Source: Cycas panzhihuaensis
Lineage: Eukaryota > Cycadophyta
DNA: 64,000 nt
Assembly: GCA_023213395.1 (NCBI GenBank)
Contig: CM041465.1
Location: forward strand, 53,451,741-53,515,740
Reading direction: 5' to 3'
The translations under genes and the position numbers were made by a program. Each line of letters begins with the position of its first letter. Position 1 is the first letter of the stretch. The notes below the pieces were generated by a model that did not search any database, was not told the DNA's origin, and saw only the letters and a list, made by a program, of their open reading frames with translations. Shown here piece after piece: positions 13,356-25,110 of this stretch.

Positions 13356-14330
13356 ATAATTTTTGGCATAGTGTCCTTTTCTATTACACCTTTGGCATAT
13401 AATTATTTAATTTCTAGTCCCATAAGAAGTATTGGGCTAGTTCGATTATCTCTGATTATTAGATATAGGTCCTAGCTAATTATTTTGGCCTTGGCCTTGA
13501 GACTATTTTTGTTAGAGTTGAGGAGCCCGTTAACTAAGAGGACATTATCCCTATTATCTACCTCTACCTCTTCCATGGGAATTACCACCTCTATGAGAGT
13601 ATTGACCTTGATTTTTGGTATAAAAAAAATCTTCTTCCACTTTGAAAGTAGCATCAGTTAGATCTCATGTAGTCGCAAAGTTGGTATCAAAGGTCTTATG
13701 AAATTTAATAAACTTATCATCTAGAGTCTCAAAGTTTAGGGTCTTCAAAGTGCCACTAGATTAAAGATTTCTCGGTAGATTTTTGTAATCTAGCATATGG
13801 ACATATGACTGAAACTAGAAATCCCATATAATGCATTGAGTTTTAAAATCTTTATCCATGGTTTGCTTGATTAGACAAAGGAGATTGATTATCTCAGTTA
13901 CATGTCCTTTCTACATTTTCAATTTGTTCATCTTCAACACTAAGTGAACATATTCTAAGTTTGATTTAGGGTTAAAGTTCTTCTTAAGAACTTCAAGAAC
14001 TTTCAATGATATATCATGTACAACTTTATTAATGAGATTTTGTAGGGAATAATTAGTGATAAGAAGTATCCCTACATAGATTTTATCATCATCAAATTCC
14101 CATTGGCATTTAGTTATAGATTCAGTAGGAGCAGTTGGAGCACCTCCTCTAGAAGTAGCTATGGTAGTTATAGCAGTAATAAATGGTATAGGTTACAAGT
14201 GATCTCTCCAAAGACCTTCATACTTTGTAGCATTTCTAACACTAGTAAACCATATGTCCTAATTTTCTTTCTATTTAAGAATGCAGTTCACATTTTGCTT
14301 AAACTGTGAAGATATGGTATCTTTTGAGAA
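13356..14330 (-). pseudogene. Copia-1 gag with zinc knuckle (broken)
   Basis: The upstream part reads like copia gag (UBN2 type): LLITNYSLQNLINKVV, LEVLKKNF, KGHVTEIINLL, FETLDDKFIK. The zinc knuckle at 13356-13397 reads CQRCNRKGHYAKNY: it fits CX2CX4HX4C except that the last Cys is Tyr. The Gly/Arg-rich stretch just before it fits nucleic-acid binding. Several stops are present. The start codon is not clear. Gag would form the virus-like particle and bind RNA. Confidence 0.75.
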
Positions 14331-16352
14331 GGGAAAAAATGAATAAGGGACTATAAAAGTGATAGCAATAAATGACCAATCAATGTTTACAAATAGGAGA
14401 TGTAATGAAGTAGTGTAGTAGAAGGAATAAGAAGTGAGAATGGTTACTCAAAGATGAAGGGAACAACTTAGAGAAAAGTCAGCAATACTTATGACAAATA
14501 TTAACCTAACACAAAAGAAATATGAGAAGCACTATGATGAAAATTGGCCACTAACACTTGTGTTAAATGGTAACCTCATGCAGTAAGAATATGAGAATCA
14601 TTGAGTATGATTACACTATGGATCAGTTTCTACAAATAAGTAAGTAATCAATATACAAGATTGTAGGCCAATATGGAAGCTGATATCATTAGGTATATAT
14701 AACTTAAAACTCAAATGTGGTATGCGTAATCAACCCAATAACCTCTAACTTATGTCTAACATATAGTTAAGGTTGTTGAAGAGATGCCTAGGCTTCTAGT
14801 AGATTTAAGTTGGCCTTCACCCATGATATCCACAATTATACTTGGTGATAAAATCCAAGTCATAATAGAGCCTAAGTACTTCTAATCTTCACCCAATTCA
14901 CTAATGAGTAGCTATATACCTCCTCTAAAGAGTAGTATGTGCATACCCATGGATATGAAAAATATTAGATCGAGTATATTTTAATCTTATATTAAAGTTT
15001 TAGTTTTCTTGGTTGGTTATCGGGATGATCCCTAATTTAGGCATGATGGTATGGATAACCAAACCCTACTAATATTCCAGTTCAATCCAATCCTAACTTG
15101 AAACCTACACCTTCTTTATGGCATAACATTCTACCAACCAAAGTATCTCAACCTTGGTAAGTATATGAATAGGTACAAGATAGCTAAAAATAACGTATGT
15201 GATGTGTTTCTTTTAGGGAAAGTGAAGAGATTATCGGATTTACATCAAACATACATATAACTAAAAATAGAATGCTTGCCTGAAGTGCTTTTGGAGTGTT
15301 TGCTTGGAGTTCTTATTTAAAGTGTCTTTAGAGTACTTACTTAAAGTGATTTTGGAGTGTTGAAATGTAATACTAATAAGTGAGTGAGGACACCATATAT
15401 TACTCTAATCCAAGTGTTTTTTTACTCACCTTTCCAATGGGCTTTTAAGCCTTATAAAAAGAAGGAAGAAAATTTCTTCATTTTTTTTTAATATAAAAAG
15501 AAAAGTAGTCTTTACTAAAATAGTAATAACTTTCTCCTATGATAATAAAATTGAGTTCTAATTTTTGTACTATAAACTAGACTCAGAGCTTCATCATTAG
15601 AAAGTGGAATTAGGTCCAAATAAGTTTTTGAAAAATTTTGGTAGTCTTGAAAATTTGGCAGAATATATTTTTCTCAAATTCTTATTAAAAATAACTATTG
15701 TTTACTAAAATAGTAATAACTTTCTCATATGACAACAAAATTGGATGCTAGTTTTTGTGATAAAAACTAGACTCGGAGCCTTATATTTAATAATTAGAAT
15801 TAGTTCAATTGGATCTCTATATAATATTTTACAAACCTATGAAGTTTAGTAAGTATATTTTATTTTTGTAAAAAAATTAGCTTGCTAATATCTCATTAAT
15901 ACATGATACCATATGAAATTTCCATAATTTTTTGATCACCATGATCCCAATATGAGTAAGGTGAGAGCATACAATTATGGATATTTTAAATGGATCCAAA
16001 TTCTTTAAAAAAAGTGGGTAGAAACTACTCTAACAATCATTCTTCTAAAAGCTAGAAAAATTTTGGCAGTATTTCCCTTTATTAAATGGATAAAAAGAGG
16101 GAAAAGAAAAGAAGAATAAGATAGCATAAATGGCTACCAAAGGATTGGAATCCTTGGGCCTTAGAACTATTTATATTGTGCTCCCAAACCTATAAAAGAT
16201 AAAGGGAAAGAAAATAATACTAAATATGCTATGATAAAAACTTGAAAATATTTCTAAATCTACTTTCACAATCTCCTTCACCACATGGATTGTGGGGGAG
16301 AAGGAAGCGATGGCTCTACTGCAAGTGTTAGTGAGGAATATGAAGGAAGTAA
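14331..16352 (-). other. Copia-1 leader between primer site and gag, no gene seen
   Basis: About 2 kb of AT-rich sequence between the primer binding site and recognisable gag. I see no domain in it. It contains a loose internal duplication (the 'aatagtaataactttctcctatga' type block near 15519 and 15707). It is long for a copia leader and may include an unrecognised insertion. Confidence 0.4.
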
Positions 16353-16364
16353 GCTTTGATATCA
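16353..16364 (-). other. Primer binding site of copia-1
   Basis: On the minus strand TGATATCAAAGC, close to TGGTATCAGAGC, the complement of the initiator tRNA-Met 3' end. It sits two bases inside the LTR boundary at 16367. Confidence 0.75.
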
Positions 16365-16366
16365 TA

Positions 16367-16661
16367 TGAAAAAGTAGATCTATCCTTCATCTTCATGCAC
16401 TAAAAATAAAGGCAAATATGCGAGTAAGAGAGACTTGAGAGAGAGAGAAGCTCTCATAAAATGGGAAGATAAGAATGAGCCTCCTCTATTGAGCTTTTAC
16501 TTTTATATTAAGAGAGGGAGCATTAGAGTTAGGTGAAATAAAATTACACATAATGCACATGAAAGTGTATTTTACTTAAGTGATCTAATTTAAAGTTTAC
16601 TTAAGACTCTTTTTAGAAATAATCAACTAATGTAATGACCATGTGAAATTAATCCATTTTA
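16367..16661 (-). repeat. 5' LTR of copia-1
   Basis: Partner of 9037-9335. It is followed on the right by AAAGG (16662-16666), the same five bases that precede the left LTR. Confidence 0.8.
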
Positions 16662-16666
16662 AAAGG

Positions 16667-17748
16667 TGTAAGGTATAGGTACCCACCCCCAATATGTGGC
16701 AGGTAAGGGGCAAGGAAACGCTATAGGGGATGTGTCCTTATTGGTGAGGGGTGTAAGAGGTATATGGATATGAGCTTCCTCCTAATTAGTATGGAGGAAT
16801 AACCCCTAAATGGGGGTATGATAGATAGGGAAGTAGATGAGGAGGTCTCATCCCACCTTATGGGTATGCCACATAAGTGAGTGGAGAATAGGGATATACC
16901 CCTAAAGGGACAAATGGATAATGAGGTGGAACATATGGAGGTGTAGGTCCCCTTGAGAGGAGCCTACATGAGTTGTACAATATGATGTATGAGACATGGG
17001 GTGAGGAATATGGTTTTACCTATAAGATCCCCTAATGGAGGGGGCAACCCCATAAGGGTGGGGGGTGTCTACCCCATAGGTAGGAAGGGAGTTTAATTCC
17101 CCATGCCCTTAAGGTTATGATGTGTACCCTAATAGGACATAAATAGGAGAATCCATAGAATGTGTACATGGATAAGTAGGACCTAAACCTTCTTACCTTG
17201 GATAGCGTGGATGTAGAGGTATGGTAAATGGAAGTGGAGGAATATAAGTAGTAATCTATTATAGAATCATTGTTTGAAGTGAAGGAATGATTACTCCTCT
17301 TTGAGGAGCTTGTGTGGCTTGAAATGCCTCTTAATCTAGTGAGGCACTCATAGAGGCAGGTGCCATAGAAGTAGCCTCATGATGCGAGGAAAATATAGAT
17401 TACAAACATGTAGGAGGAAGCTTGGTAAAAGAGGGAAGTGCCAAACTTTAGAGGAAGTGCTACAACCATTTGGGGGTGGTTGGGTAGTTACAACTTTAAA
17501 GCATTCCCTTAAAATATCTGTTATGTCCCTAGGCAAGGTACAAGTTTGGTCATAGGAGGTAGAAGGTTCCTCTTGTCAATAAGAGTGTGAAGGGAAGTTA
17601 ATGGGAGCCTACTTAGAATATTGAGTAGGATTCATAGATTAAGACCCTCCTATGACATGCATAAGAGGGGCTTGAAGGTTCTAGTAGACCTCTGGTTGTT
17701 TAATTAGATAGTAGGATGGGTCCCCACCAACTTGGGAGGGGTCTGTTA
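16667..17748 (-). pseudogene. gag of copy B, middle part (broken)
   Basis: This segment lies between the two nested insertions and continues the Pro/Tyr/Gly-rich part of gag corresponding to about 48400-49250 of copy C. Only low-complexity similarity can be read by eye, with frequent ccc/ggg and tat codons on the minus strand, and no catalytic motif is expected here. Assignment rests mainly on position between proven gag parts. Confidence 0.5.
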
Positions 17749-17753
17749 CAAAC
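17749..17753. repeat. Target-site duplication GGGTC, left copy
   Basis: GGGTC directly before the LTR TG at 17754. An identical GGGTC (21591-21595) directly follows the right LTR. Confidence 0.9.
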
Positions 17754-17991
17754 CTTTTTCTGTAACTTATAGAGATAGCCAGGTTCAAGTCACTACAAGA
17801 GCATGCTTGGAGAGAGCAAATAGTCAAAAGACCAATTTATATTGATTGATAGGATAAGTGATGATACATATTATATTTAGGGCCATATTTATATGCATAA
17901 TAGGCTCTTTCACTAAAGGTTATATCTTTTCAGTAACACCCATTCATTAACAAAATGATTAATTAACTCTTTTTTAAGGAGGTTCATAATA
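17754..17991 (-). repeat. 3' LTR of the gag-protease element
   Basis: Starts TGTTACAAACC. It is collinear with 21343-21590 with scattered substitutions. A purine tract (minus strand, about 17993-18006) adjoins its right side. Confidence 0.88.
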
Positions 17992-18012
17992 ATTCCTCTC
18001 TCTTAATATGTT

Positions 18013-18620
18013 TCACCCATGAAACATAGTCAAATGACTGTAGTCCCTTAAACATATGTTGTCCTTCATTATAGTAGAGTCCTTTACATAATTAGATAGA
18101 TGTTGTAGGCATTTATTAGAAGATTCTTCTAGTTGAAAACCTCGATTGTTTTGTTGGGATGCTTGTGGTTGCTTCTTGATTTCTTCACCCTTATTCTCAC
18201 GTGGTATGACTTTAGTTTTGTTTGATCTTTTTCTTGATAACGTGATGGTTCTTCCTTCTTTCATAAATTGCATAAACTATTCATCCATATTCATTTCAAG
18301 GGTTCGAAGTGTACTGATCCATTGACTGCCCAACATAATATCTACACCTCTGACATCCATGACGTAGAAATCTTCTATAATACTGATGTTGTTTATTGAG
18401 AGATTAAGGTTCTTCATTACACCTTAGACTAATATTACCTATCTTCCTCTAATAGTTACCTAGAAACGAGGAGTCCTTAATGGAAATAACCTTAGTTGTT
18501 ATGCATAGTTTTGATCAATGAAATTATGTGTGCTACCTAAATCTATTAAGATTGTTACAATTTGATTTTTGATAGATCTTTATAACTTTAATGTATTAGA
18601 TTGATTAAAATTACTCATAG
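18013..18620 (-). pseudogene. Protease of the gag-protease element (broken)
   Basis: On the minus strand: LDLGSTHNFIDQNYAQQL (Asp-x-Gly type active site with L-G-S-T-H-N-F-I), then VMDVRGVDIMLGSQWISTL, then MQFMKEGRTITLSRKR. This is the order of the retropepsin-like domain of plant gypsy elements. It continues to LTMFHG at 18013, just before the purine tract, so the polyprotein ends here and no RT follows. Stops and a frameshift are present. At the active site the expected D is L in my reading, so it is probably dead. Confidence 0.75.
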
Positions 18621-19560
18621 AGGATAGTGACATTTGCGGATGGTCGACCTTGAGATTATAGTAGCTCTCTTGATGTTTAGAATGATGATAGTTTCCTTGA
18701 TTATTTTCTGACCCTTATCCTTCTTCGTTAATATTGCTATTAGGCAGTAATCTAATTGTATATAATTGGTTCTTTTGACATCTATGCCCAAGTTCCCACT
18801 TCTCCTCACATATGAAGCATAGGTTTCTTCTTCTTAACTCTTCTTGTTCTATTTTTATTTTTTGAATGATTAGTTTGGTAGGTTGATTTAGACTCATTGA
18901 TAATTGTTTATGTTGGGCACTTAGTAAAGGGCTATGTTGACCAGGTGGGGGAATATAAAGATTTATGCCTATCTTGTGTAAGGCATTATGTTTATCTTCA
19001 TGTATTTTAGCTAATTGTATTACCTTATTAAGATCCTTTGGTTCTTAAATTTTAACATCAGCTTGGATCTCGATTATTATGCAATCTATGTATAATTGGG
19101 TAATTTGATTAGTTGGGATGTCTTCTAATACATAGCTCAACCTTGTGAATGATGCACTGTATTCTTCTACAGAACCTATTTGTTTTAATCTCTGTAACTC
19201 ACAATAGTAATTGTGATTAGTCATTGTTTTAAATCGTTCAATGAATAAATGGATGAACTCTTTCCAAGTTGGTAATTGATCTTAGAATGAAGTTCATTCG
19301 AGACTCTACCACCATTCATAAGCCATTCCATCCATGTGTAGGGTGGCTAAAGAGACTTGTTCTGGTGGATTAATTTCTACTAAACAAAAATAATTCTCCA
19401 CCTGTTAGATCCACACCCTTGGTTCATGTGATTTTTTCTTAATGCTGAAATGTGGTATCATATTTTTTTTCTTTTTCTTTTTTTGTACTTGTATATTTTG
19501 CAGGTAATTAAAGTATGCATGAAAACCTATGATCTTTTGTTCCTCAGGGGTTAGATTGTG
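18621..19560 (-). pseudogene. gag of the gag-protease element (broken)
   Basis: The minus strand shows the retrotransposon gag domain: PRVWI*QVENYF, ASLATLHMDGMAYEWW-like, LPTWKEFIHLFIERF, LQRLKQIGSVEEYSASFTRL. After it comes a zinc knuckle, LCFICEEKWELGHRCQK (about 18774-18821), of the CX2C...GHxC type seen in chromovirus-like and related gypsy elements. Several stops interrupt it. Gag would package its own RNA; enzymes would have to come from a partner element. Confidence 0.8.
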
Positions 19561-21328
19561 ATAGTCATTAAGGTATTTTTGATAGCTTCATTCTTAGAAT
19601 TAATTAGAGTTATTTGAGAACTTGAATATTTTTTAACGATCTGATTTCTGATATAAGACTGCCAACTCATTATCTCATCCTCCAATTCTTGAACAATCAT
19701 ATCTTCTTTCTTGCTCATTGCTATGATTGTCAAGTTATCCAAGATCTAATGTAATGCATGATTTAATAGAGCATTTGATATCTAGATTATTGTGTGGACT
19801 GCTTGAGTGATCAGTTTGATGATATTCTTTTGGATGGTATTGTTTGCCATCTCTTCAGTGTTCATTATTTTAATGATTGTGTAACTGTGATTCCACTACC
19901 TTTCTGTCGTGTTTAGTTAACCCAAAATAATATTCTGATCTCACTTGATACTACTGGATGTATCTCAAGTAGGTCACACTCATATATAAACAACAAGATT
20001 GGTCAACTATTTAATATCCAAAGGATATTAAATTAATTGAATATGTATATGTGAAGCACAATATAGGAATTGTCAAAATAAGCCTTGGTGCTCGTCAGTA
20101 TTATAGTTCCTCCACTACCTAATATTTAATTGATGAAATATTTCATTTTTTAAAGATTCGATAAATAGAGGTAATAATTTGACTCTTGAAAGGTATGTGG
20201 GATAAGTTAAAGTCACTTATAAGATATTAGTATATATCTTATAATAAAACATAAGCTACATATAACTTGTAATGATTTTATTGTTTGCTTATTGGAGTAA
20301 TAAATGGCGACATGTATATAGTATTATTACAACTGCTATAAAATATATACAAAAATATATGATATATGAATTATAATATAGTATATGATATACAAATTAT
20401 AATATAATAACATTAAGCAACTTTATACTTTGGCGACATCTATATATTTAATACGATAAATATACAATATAACATGATGTATGGTAGCTTTATGTAATTA
20501 ATATAATCTATATTGCTAAGAATTTGGAGATGCAATGAATATTAAATGCTAAAACAATAATGAACTGTCAAAACAAAAAAATAGGAATGTAAATTGAATG
20601 TGATAAATATATATTTTTTTGCTATATATTTGTAATGATATGGCAGGTTTTTAATGCAGTTCAAAAAGATATTTTCATTGTAGATTTTTAGTGTGTATGC
20701 TCCTACAGTTACTTACTGTTTGACTATGTATTAGCACCTGCATTGGAGATATATTTATGTGTATATAAGGTAATGACATTCGTAAGAATGCAAGTTGTTT
20801 GATTATGGTTTAATTCTATCATTTGCTTAGAATGCAGGTTAATATATATTATTTCTACAACTATAATGATGTATTAACCTATATGATTTTCTAAATAAAC
20901 GATAAATGGATGAGGCCATAGTGACTAGTATCTATGAATTGCAAATATATATTACTATATTAAGACAAGGGAAATTAGATATTGTGATGCAAATTGTGTT
21001 TGTATACCATTGTATTAAGACAGGAAATTAGATATTGTGATGGATATAAGGCTAAATGTATATTGTGGCCAATAGGAGGTGAATGTATATTTTTAATATT
21101 GTGACAAATATATGTCTGTGGTAGAGTCTATGGTGTACGTTCTATGCTAGTCATTGTATTATAGATTAATACACTTATGATGTAGATATTAAGGTGAATT
21201 GGTTATCAAATACTTTAACTAAATATTTCACCAAGTTTGGCTTGGCTTGATGAATTTATAAAGGAAAAAGCTCTAATATTACTTGCAATGGGTCTATAAG
21301 CTCTTGTCCCATAGGTGCCAAAAGTAAT
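19561..21328 (-). other. Leader of the gag-protease element, no gene seen
   Basis: About 1.7 kb of very AT-rich sequence between primer site and gag, with repeated 'tatata' stretches and short imperfect repeats such as 'ttagatattgtgatg' (about 20967 and 21032). A short coding-like stretch near 19551-19742 is probably the gag N-terminus. Confidence 0.4.
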
Positions 21329-21340
21329 GCTCTGATACCA
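21329..21340 (-). other. Primer binding site of the gag-protease element
   Basis: Minus strand TGGTATCAGAGC, an exact match to the usual initiator tRNA-Met primer site, two bases from the LTR. Confidence 0.9.
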
Positions 21341-21342
21341 CT

Positions 21343-21590
21343 TATTATGGAACTTTTTCCATAACTTGTAGAGATAGTCAAGTTTAAGTCAGTACAAGAG
21401 CATGCTTGGAGAGAGAAAATAGTCAAAAGACCAATTTATATTGATTGATAAGATAAGTGATGATACATATTACATTTAGGGCCATATTTATATGCATAAT
21501 AGGCCCTTTCACTGAAGGTTGTATCTTTTCAATAACACCCATTTGTTAACAAAATGATTAATTAACCCTTTTTCAAGGAGGTTCATAACA
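21343..21590 (-). repeat. 5' LTR of the gag-protease element
   Basis: Partner of 17754-17991. It begins TATTATGG, where the left LTR has TGTTACAA, and ends TTCATAACA. Followed by GGGTC. Confidence 0.88.
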
Positions 21591-21595
21591 GGGTC

Positions 21596-21800
21596 TTAGT
21601 ATGGATAAGAGGCCTCCATGTGAGGCTAATTGGGGGCATAAGAATCATATGCCCAATCTGAAGGATAGCCCTATATCAACAACTCTTGGTTAGATGAAGT
21701 AATAGGGGAATAAGTAGGTTCTACTTCCAATGGGGGTAAACCATACAAGTAATAGGAGAGGCATCGTATTCACAAAATAACAAAATTGTCTTAAGAATTA
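21596..21800 (-). pseudogene. gag N-terminus of copy B
   Basis: The minus strand reads GYPSDWAYDSYAPN, matching MEGYPSDWAYHTMAL at 48141 in copy C. The stretch is cut at 21590 by the gag-protease element and continues at 17748. It fixes the start of gag in B, about 270 bases inside the LTR, as in C. Confidence 0.75.
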
Positions 21801-21921
21801 TGAATAAGAAAGAAGGTATATTATGTGATAGTTCATGTTTGGCACCCTAATAAACCCTATACATGAGGGAAGAGGTATGCAGAAAGGCCAAAGAGGTCCT
21901 AAGGCTTTCCAATTGGTGAGA

Positions 21922-21939
21922 CTCTAGTATGGTTAGCAG
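21922..21939 (-). other. Primer binding site of copy B
   Basis: The minus strand reads CTGCTAACCATACTAGAG. At the same place copy C has CCGGCGACCATACTAGGG (47875-47892). The shared core ACCATACTAG identifies the site and the LTR edge at 21940. It is not the tRNA-Met site used by the other elements in the window; I cannot name the tRNA. Confidence 0.6.
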
Positions 21940-24358
21940 TGAAATGCACCTAACAAGGTTTACCTAATAGGGTTGCACTTAAGTACAATAGGTCTAGGGT
22001 GTGGGACCTATATGGGTGCAAGAAGGTCTTAATCCACCCACATAGGATGCTTGTGTACTACTTGAGCATGGATTTATACTAACATGGTGAAGTCCCTCCT
22101 ATTTTTTAGGGTTTGAATTTTAGGTTAATGGTCTTTTTTTTTGTTCATTGCACTAAAGGTCAAATGGGTGTTTTCGTAAAAGGTGAGATGAGATGCAAAA
22201 TAGGATGAGAAGGAAGTAGTTTTCATTTGTTTGCCTCATCTTATTTTTTTAATTTTAAGGTTGTAAAGGGAAAGAGGGGGGGCGGGGGGGGGGGGGGAGG
22301 GGAGAAGAAATGAAATCTTAATATGCCTCCCTCTCTCTCTCTTTTTCTTTTGGTTTTTCTCCTTTTTTTTTTTTTGAAAAAGACAAAGATGATAAAAATG
22401 GGAGATAAAGGAGATAAGGGAAAAAGAGACACCTATGGCCTACCCTTCTTTTCCTTTGGTTCTTTATACCCCTTAGTGCCTACCCTACTTTTATGTTTTG
22501 CTTTATTCTTTCCTACCTTTCTTTTGCCCTTTCCTACTTCTTCCTTTCTCTTTGTTTTTTTTCGTTAAACAAAAAAAAAGAGATGTACAACTGCAAGGTA
22601 TAAGAGAAATAACCTAAAAGAAAAAATGAAGGTGAAAGAATAGGCAAGGATGTGTACCCAAGTAAATATGATAGTTGTAAAGTGAAAGCTCCTTCTCACC
22701 AACCTGGGGCACTCCTTGCATAATTATAGAGAGAAGAGGGGCTACTACTTACCTACCTCAAAGCATATAGGCAATGAAGAAACAAGGAAAAAATGGAAGA
22801 AGGAAATAAATAATAATGTAAAATATAAACTCAATTGTTTGTTGTGAAGTTAATCTCTGGGCTTATTGTGGACTTGGGAAGCTTTACTTCCTATCTTATC
22901 ATGTAAGTTAGTGACCCTCCAACAATAAATCAAACCTACAATGCTACTAATAATGTTCTACTATATGCATATCTCAATTTGTATTTCACATACATCCATT
23001 TATATATGTACATATACTTTGAGATAAGATCTGCCAAGCATTCAATATCTAAGATTGCATACTCATATAAGGGGGAAAAAAAAGGAAAGAAGAAGATGGG
23101 AATATAGAGAATGGGGGGGGGGGAGGTGCCTCAAGATGGCACTAGTCTCCTCCAAATTTAGGTGGTTTCCTAAGTTGTACTTAGAAAACCTCCCTAAAAT
23201 CTTATAACTCAACCAATTAAGAGATAATGAGAGGAAGAATATGTACTTGATCAAGAGGAAACACATGTAACTAAGAAATAGCCAACTTACCATAGCCTTA
23301 GCATCATGCAACATGGTATGGATGGTGTAAGGAGAGAAGGAGAGAAATCTACAACATAAAAAAATTGGTATAGGGATTACTCAAGCCTTTAGAGGAGGTG
23401 GGAAAGTCAATGGCCTACTAAAGAATCCTCCTCAAAGCTCCCTTAATATGTTTATAATGATTTCTCTAAGGTGTTTTCTCAATGGGTGGCTAGTGATCAC
23501 TTGAAAATTACTTGAATTTGAGAGGAAATTTTGGTAGCATTTTAGTATGATCATATAAAAAAAAAAAGAATCCCTCCCTTTGAAAAAAGAAGGGTTTTAT
23601 AGAAAGATTCAAGGTAAAGGGGTGGTAATTTCCTATCCATAATGTATAAAAACCACCACCCAAAACCATGAATCATGCTCATGATTTGGAAGTTATATCT
23701 TAAAAAAAAAAAAAAAAAAGAGTTACTTAAGGGACATTGAGATACTCCCATCTTGGGGTTGACACAACCTACTAGGTTTGACCAAACACCATAAATAAGT
23801 TAATTAGAATGTTAAGCCTATAGCTTAATATTATAACAATCATACCATGAATTTGTTTGCAGTACCATAGATATGTTTGTGGTACTATAGGATACTCTAC
23901 AATATTGCTAATTATGCTAAAAGTCAATGTGATATAGACACAAAAAATAGAAATGACCCAACCCCACTAACTGGCCAACCTAAATCCCAGTTAATAGTGT
24001 CCTAGATCAAAAGCAATGACTGCCATATGGCGATAAGGTAAAGTAAGGCCAAACAAGTGGGAATGGATCAACAAAATGGAAGGAAAAGAGTTGTAAGAGG
24101 GTGGAGAGGTTACTTTTCCAACCAATATACCATGACAAGGAGACATTAAAGCCATGGAATGGAGTCCTAATTGTCATCGACAAGAGGAAGGTATAAATAA
24201 ACAAGTTAAGAAAGCAAACTAATATACATTCCCTATCTAAAAATGCATGATAAAATCATAACAATACAACATATATAAAATGTGAAAGGGGTAAGGATGT
24301 ATGCTTATACTTACCTATGTGTCATTGTACCCATGCCATTCTCAGAAGCTAGGAAATA
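21940..24358 (-). repeat. 5' LTR of copy B
   Basis: Minus-strand start TATTTCCTAGC with GAGAATGG following, like the starts of the other LTRs (TG changed to TA). The end TTTCA adjoins the PBS. It contains the family motif with GTACCATAG (23843-23890), poly-G tracts (22274-22302, 23106-23116) and a purine/pyrimidine-rich stretch (22320-22380). No gene is supported: the longest frames come from low-complexity sequence. Confidence 0.7.
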
Positions 24359-25110
24359 AGACACTATCACTTTTTTAATTATAAAACAGGAGCCTAGTAA
24401 AATGCCCTATTAGGTATGAGGGGTGCACTTTAGTACACTATAAATTTTGTGGTGTGATGTTATATGACACTGAGATGTAAGGGTTGTGCATGTGTGAATA
24501 TATGATAATCATGGTGATTTAGTTCCTAAATGTGTTATAAGGATTTAATAATAAACCCACTGATAAAATATATGGCTAAATTGTTCAAAGGAAAATAAAT
24601 GGCAGCATATGACATGAATGGGAAAAGAAGATTTTTGGGGGAAATTCTTAAGTCTCGATCCTTTATATTTAAAACTCTTTTTGCATAAGCCCACTTGACA
24701 ATTAATATAGTTGGTGGAATATTAGTTTATACCCATAACTACAAGTGTGATTAATCCTTTTAGAATATGATTGAAAGTGGATTATGCTTTGATTATTTTT
24801 TAATCACCTTAATTTAAGGTAACTATGGGTGAGAGGTAGTTGATAATCTGAGGCAATTAAAATAGGGAGGTGGCAAGTCATTCAAGCTTCTTGGATATTA
24901 ACCTTTCAAATATTAGCATTTGGCACTTTGGGATTTTAGCATTTGGATTTTTTTTTATATTAGAATTCTAGTTTTTGTACTTTGAATATTTGTATTTAGG
25001 TGTGGAAACCTTTAAATAATCCTTACATTGACCTTAACCTCTAGTTCTTTTGCAATGAATTTGAGTTTATGGATATTAAATATTTTTGTATGTGTTTGGC
25101 TCTTTGATTT
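24359..25110. other. Spacer between copy B and copia-2, nothing recognised
   Basis: AT-rich sequence between two LTR boundaries, probably older host DNA or a decayed repeat. I see no coding frame or RNA gene. Confidence 0.5.

Larger units (their letters stand above)
9037..16661 (-). mobile_element. Copia-1, Ty1/copia retrotransposon inserted in gag of copy B
   Basis: Two direct repeats of about 295-299 bp (9037-9335 and 16367-16661) flank a minus-strand gag-protease-integrase-RT-RNase H order, which is typical of copia. The primer site lies by the right LTR, and a purine tract (9337-9344, cttcccct on +) lies by the left LTR. AAAGG duplications flank the element. Removing it rejoins the gag of copy B. 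Every enzyme active site I could read is mutated. Confidence 0.88.
17754..21590 (-). mobile_element. Gag-protease-only Ty3/gypsy element (TR-GAG-like), inserted in copy B
   Basis: Two LTRs (17754-17991 and 21343-21590) with perfect 5-bp GGGTC duplications bound a 3.8 kb element read on the minus strand: PBS, a 1.6 kb leader, gag, protease, purine tract, LTR. There is no reverse transcriptase, RNase H or integrase. It fits the published TR-GAG class of non-autonomous LTR elements with only gag. It belongs to a different gypsy lineage from A-D, judged by its zinc knuckle, protease and primer site. Confidence 0.88.
6001..24358 (-). mobile_element. Gypsy copy B, 5' part, interrupted by two younger elements
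   Basis: Read on the minus strand from 24358: LTR (24358-21940), PBS (21939-21922), gag start, gag, protease, and pol linker down to about 6015. All parts align with copy C (45333 to about 51810). The gag is split twice: by the gag-protease element (17754-21590) and by copia-1 (9037-16661). No 3' LTR is present in the window, because the element ends where copy A begins. It is heavily decayed, with many stops and frameshifts. Confidence 0.8.

Noticed and set aside
22241-22568. Hydrophobic or basic short frames around the poly-G and pyrimidine-rich stretch
   Set aside because: They come from low-complexity DNA in the LTR of copy B and have no counterpart in the other LTRs.
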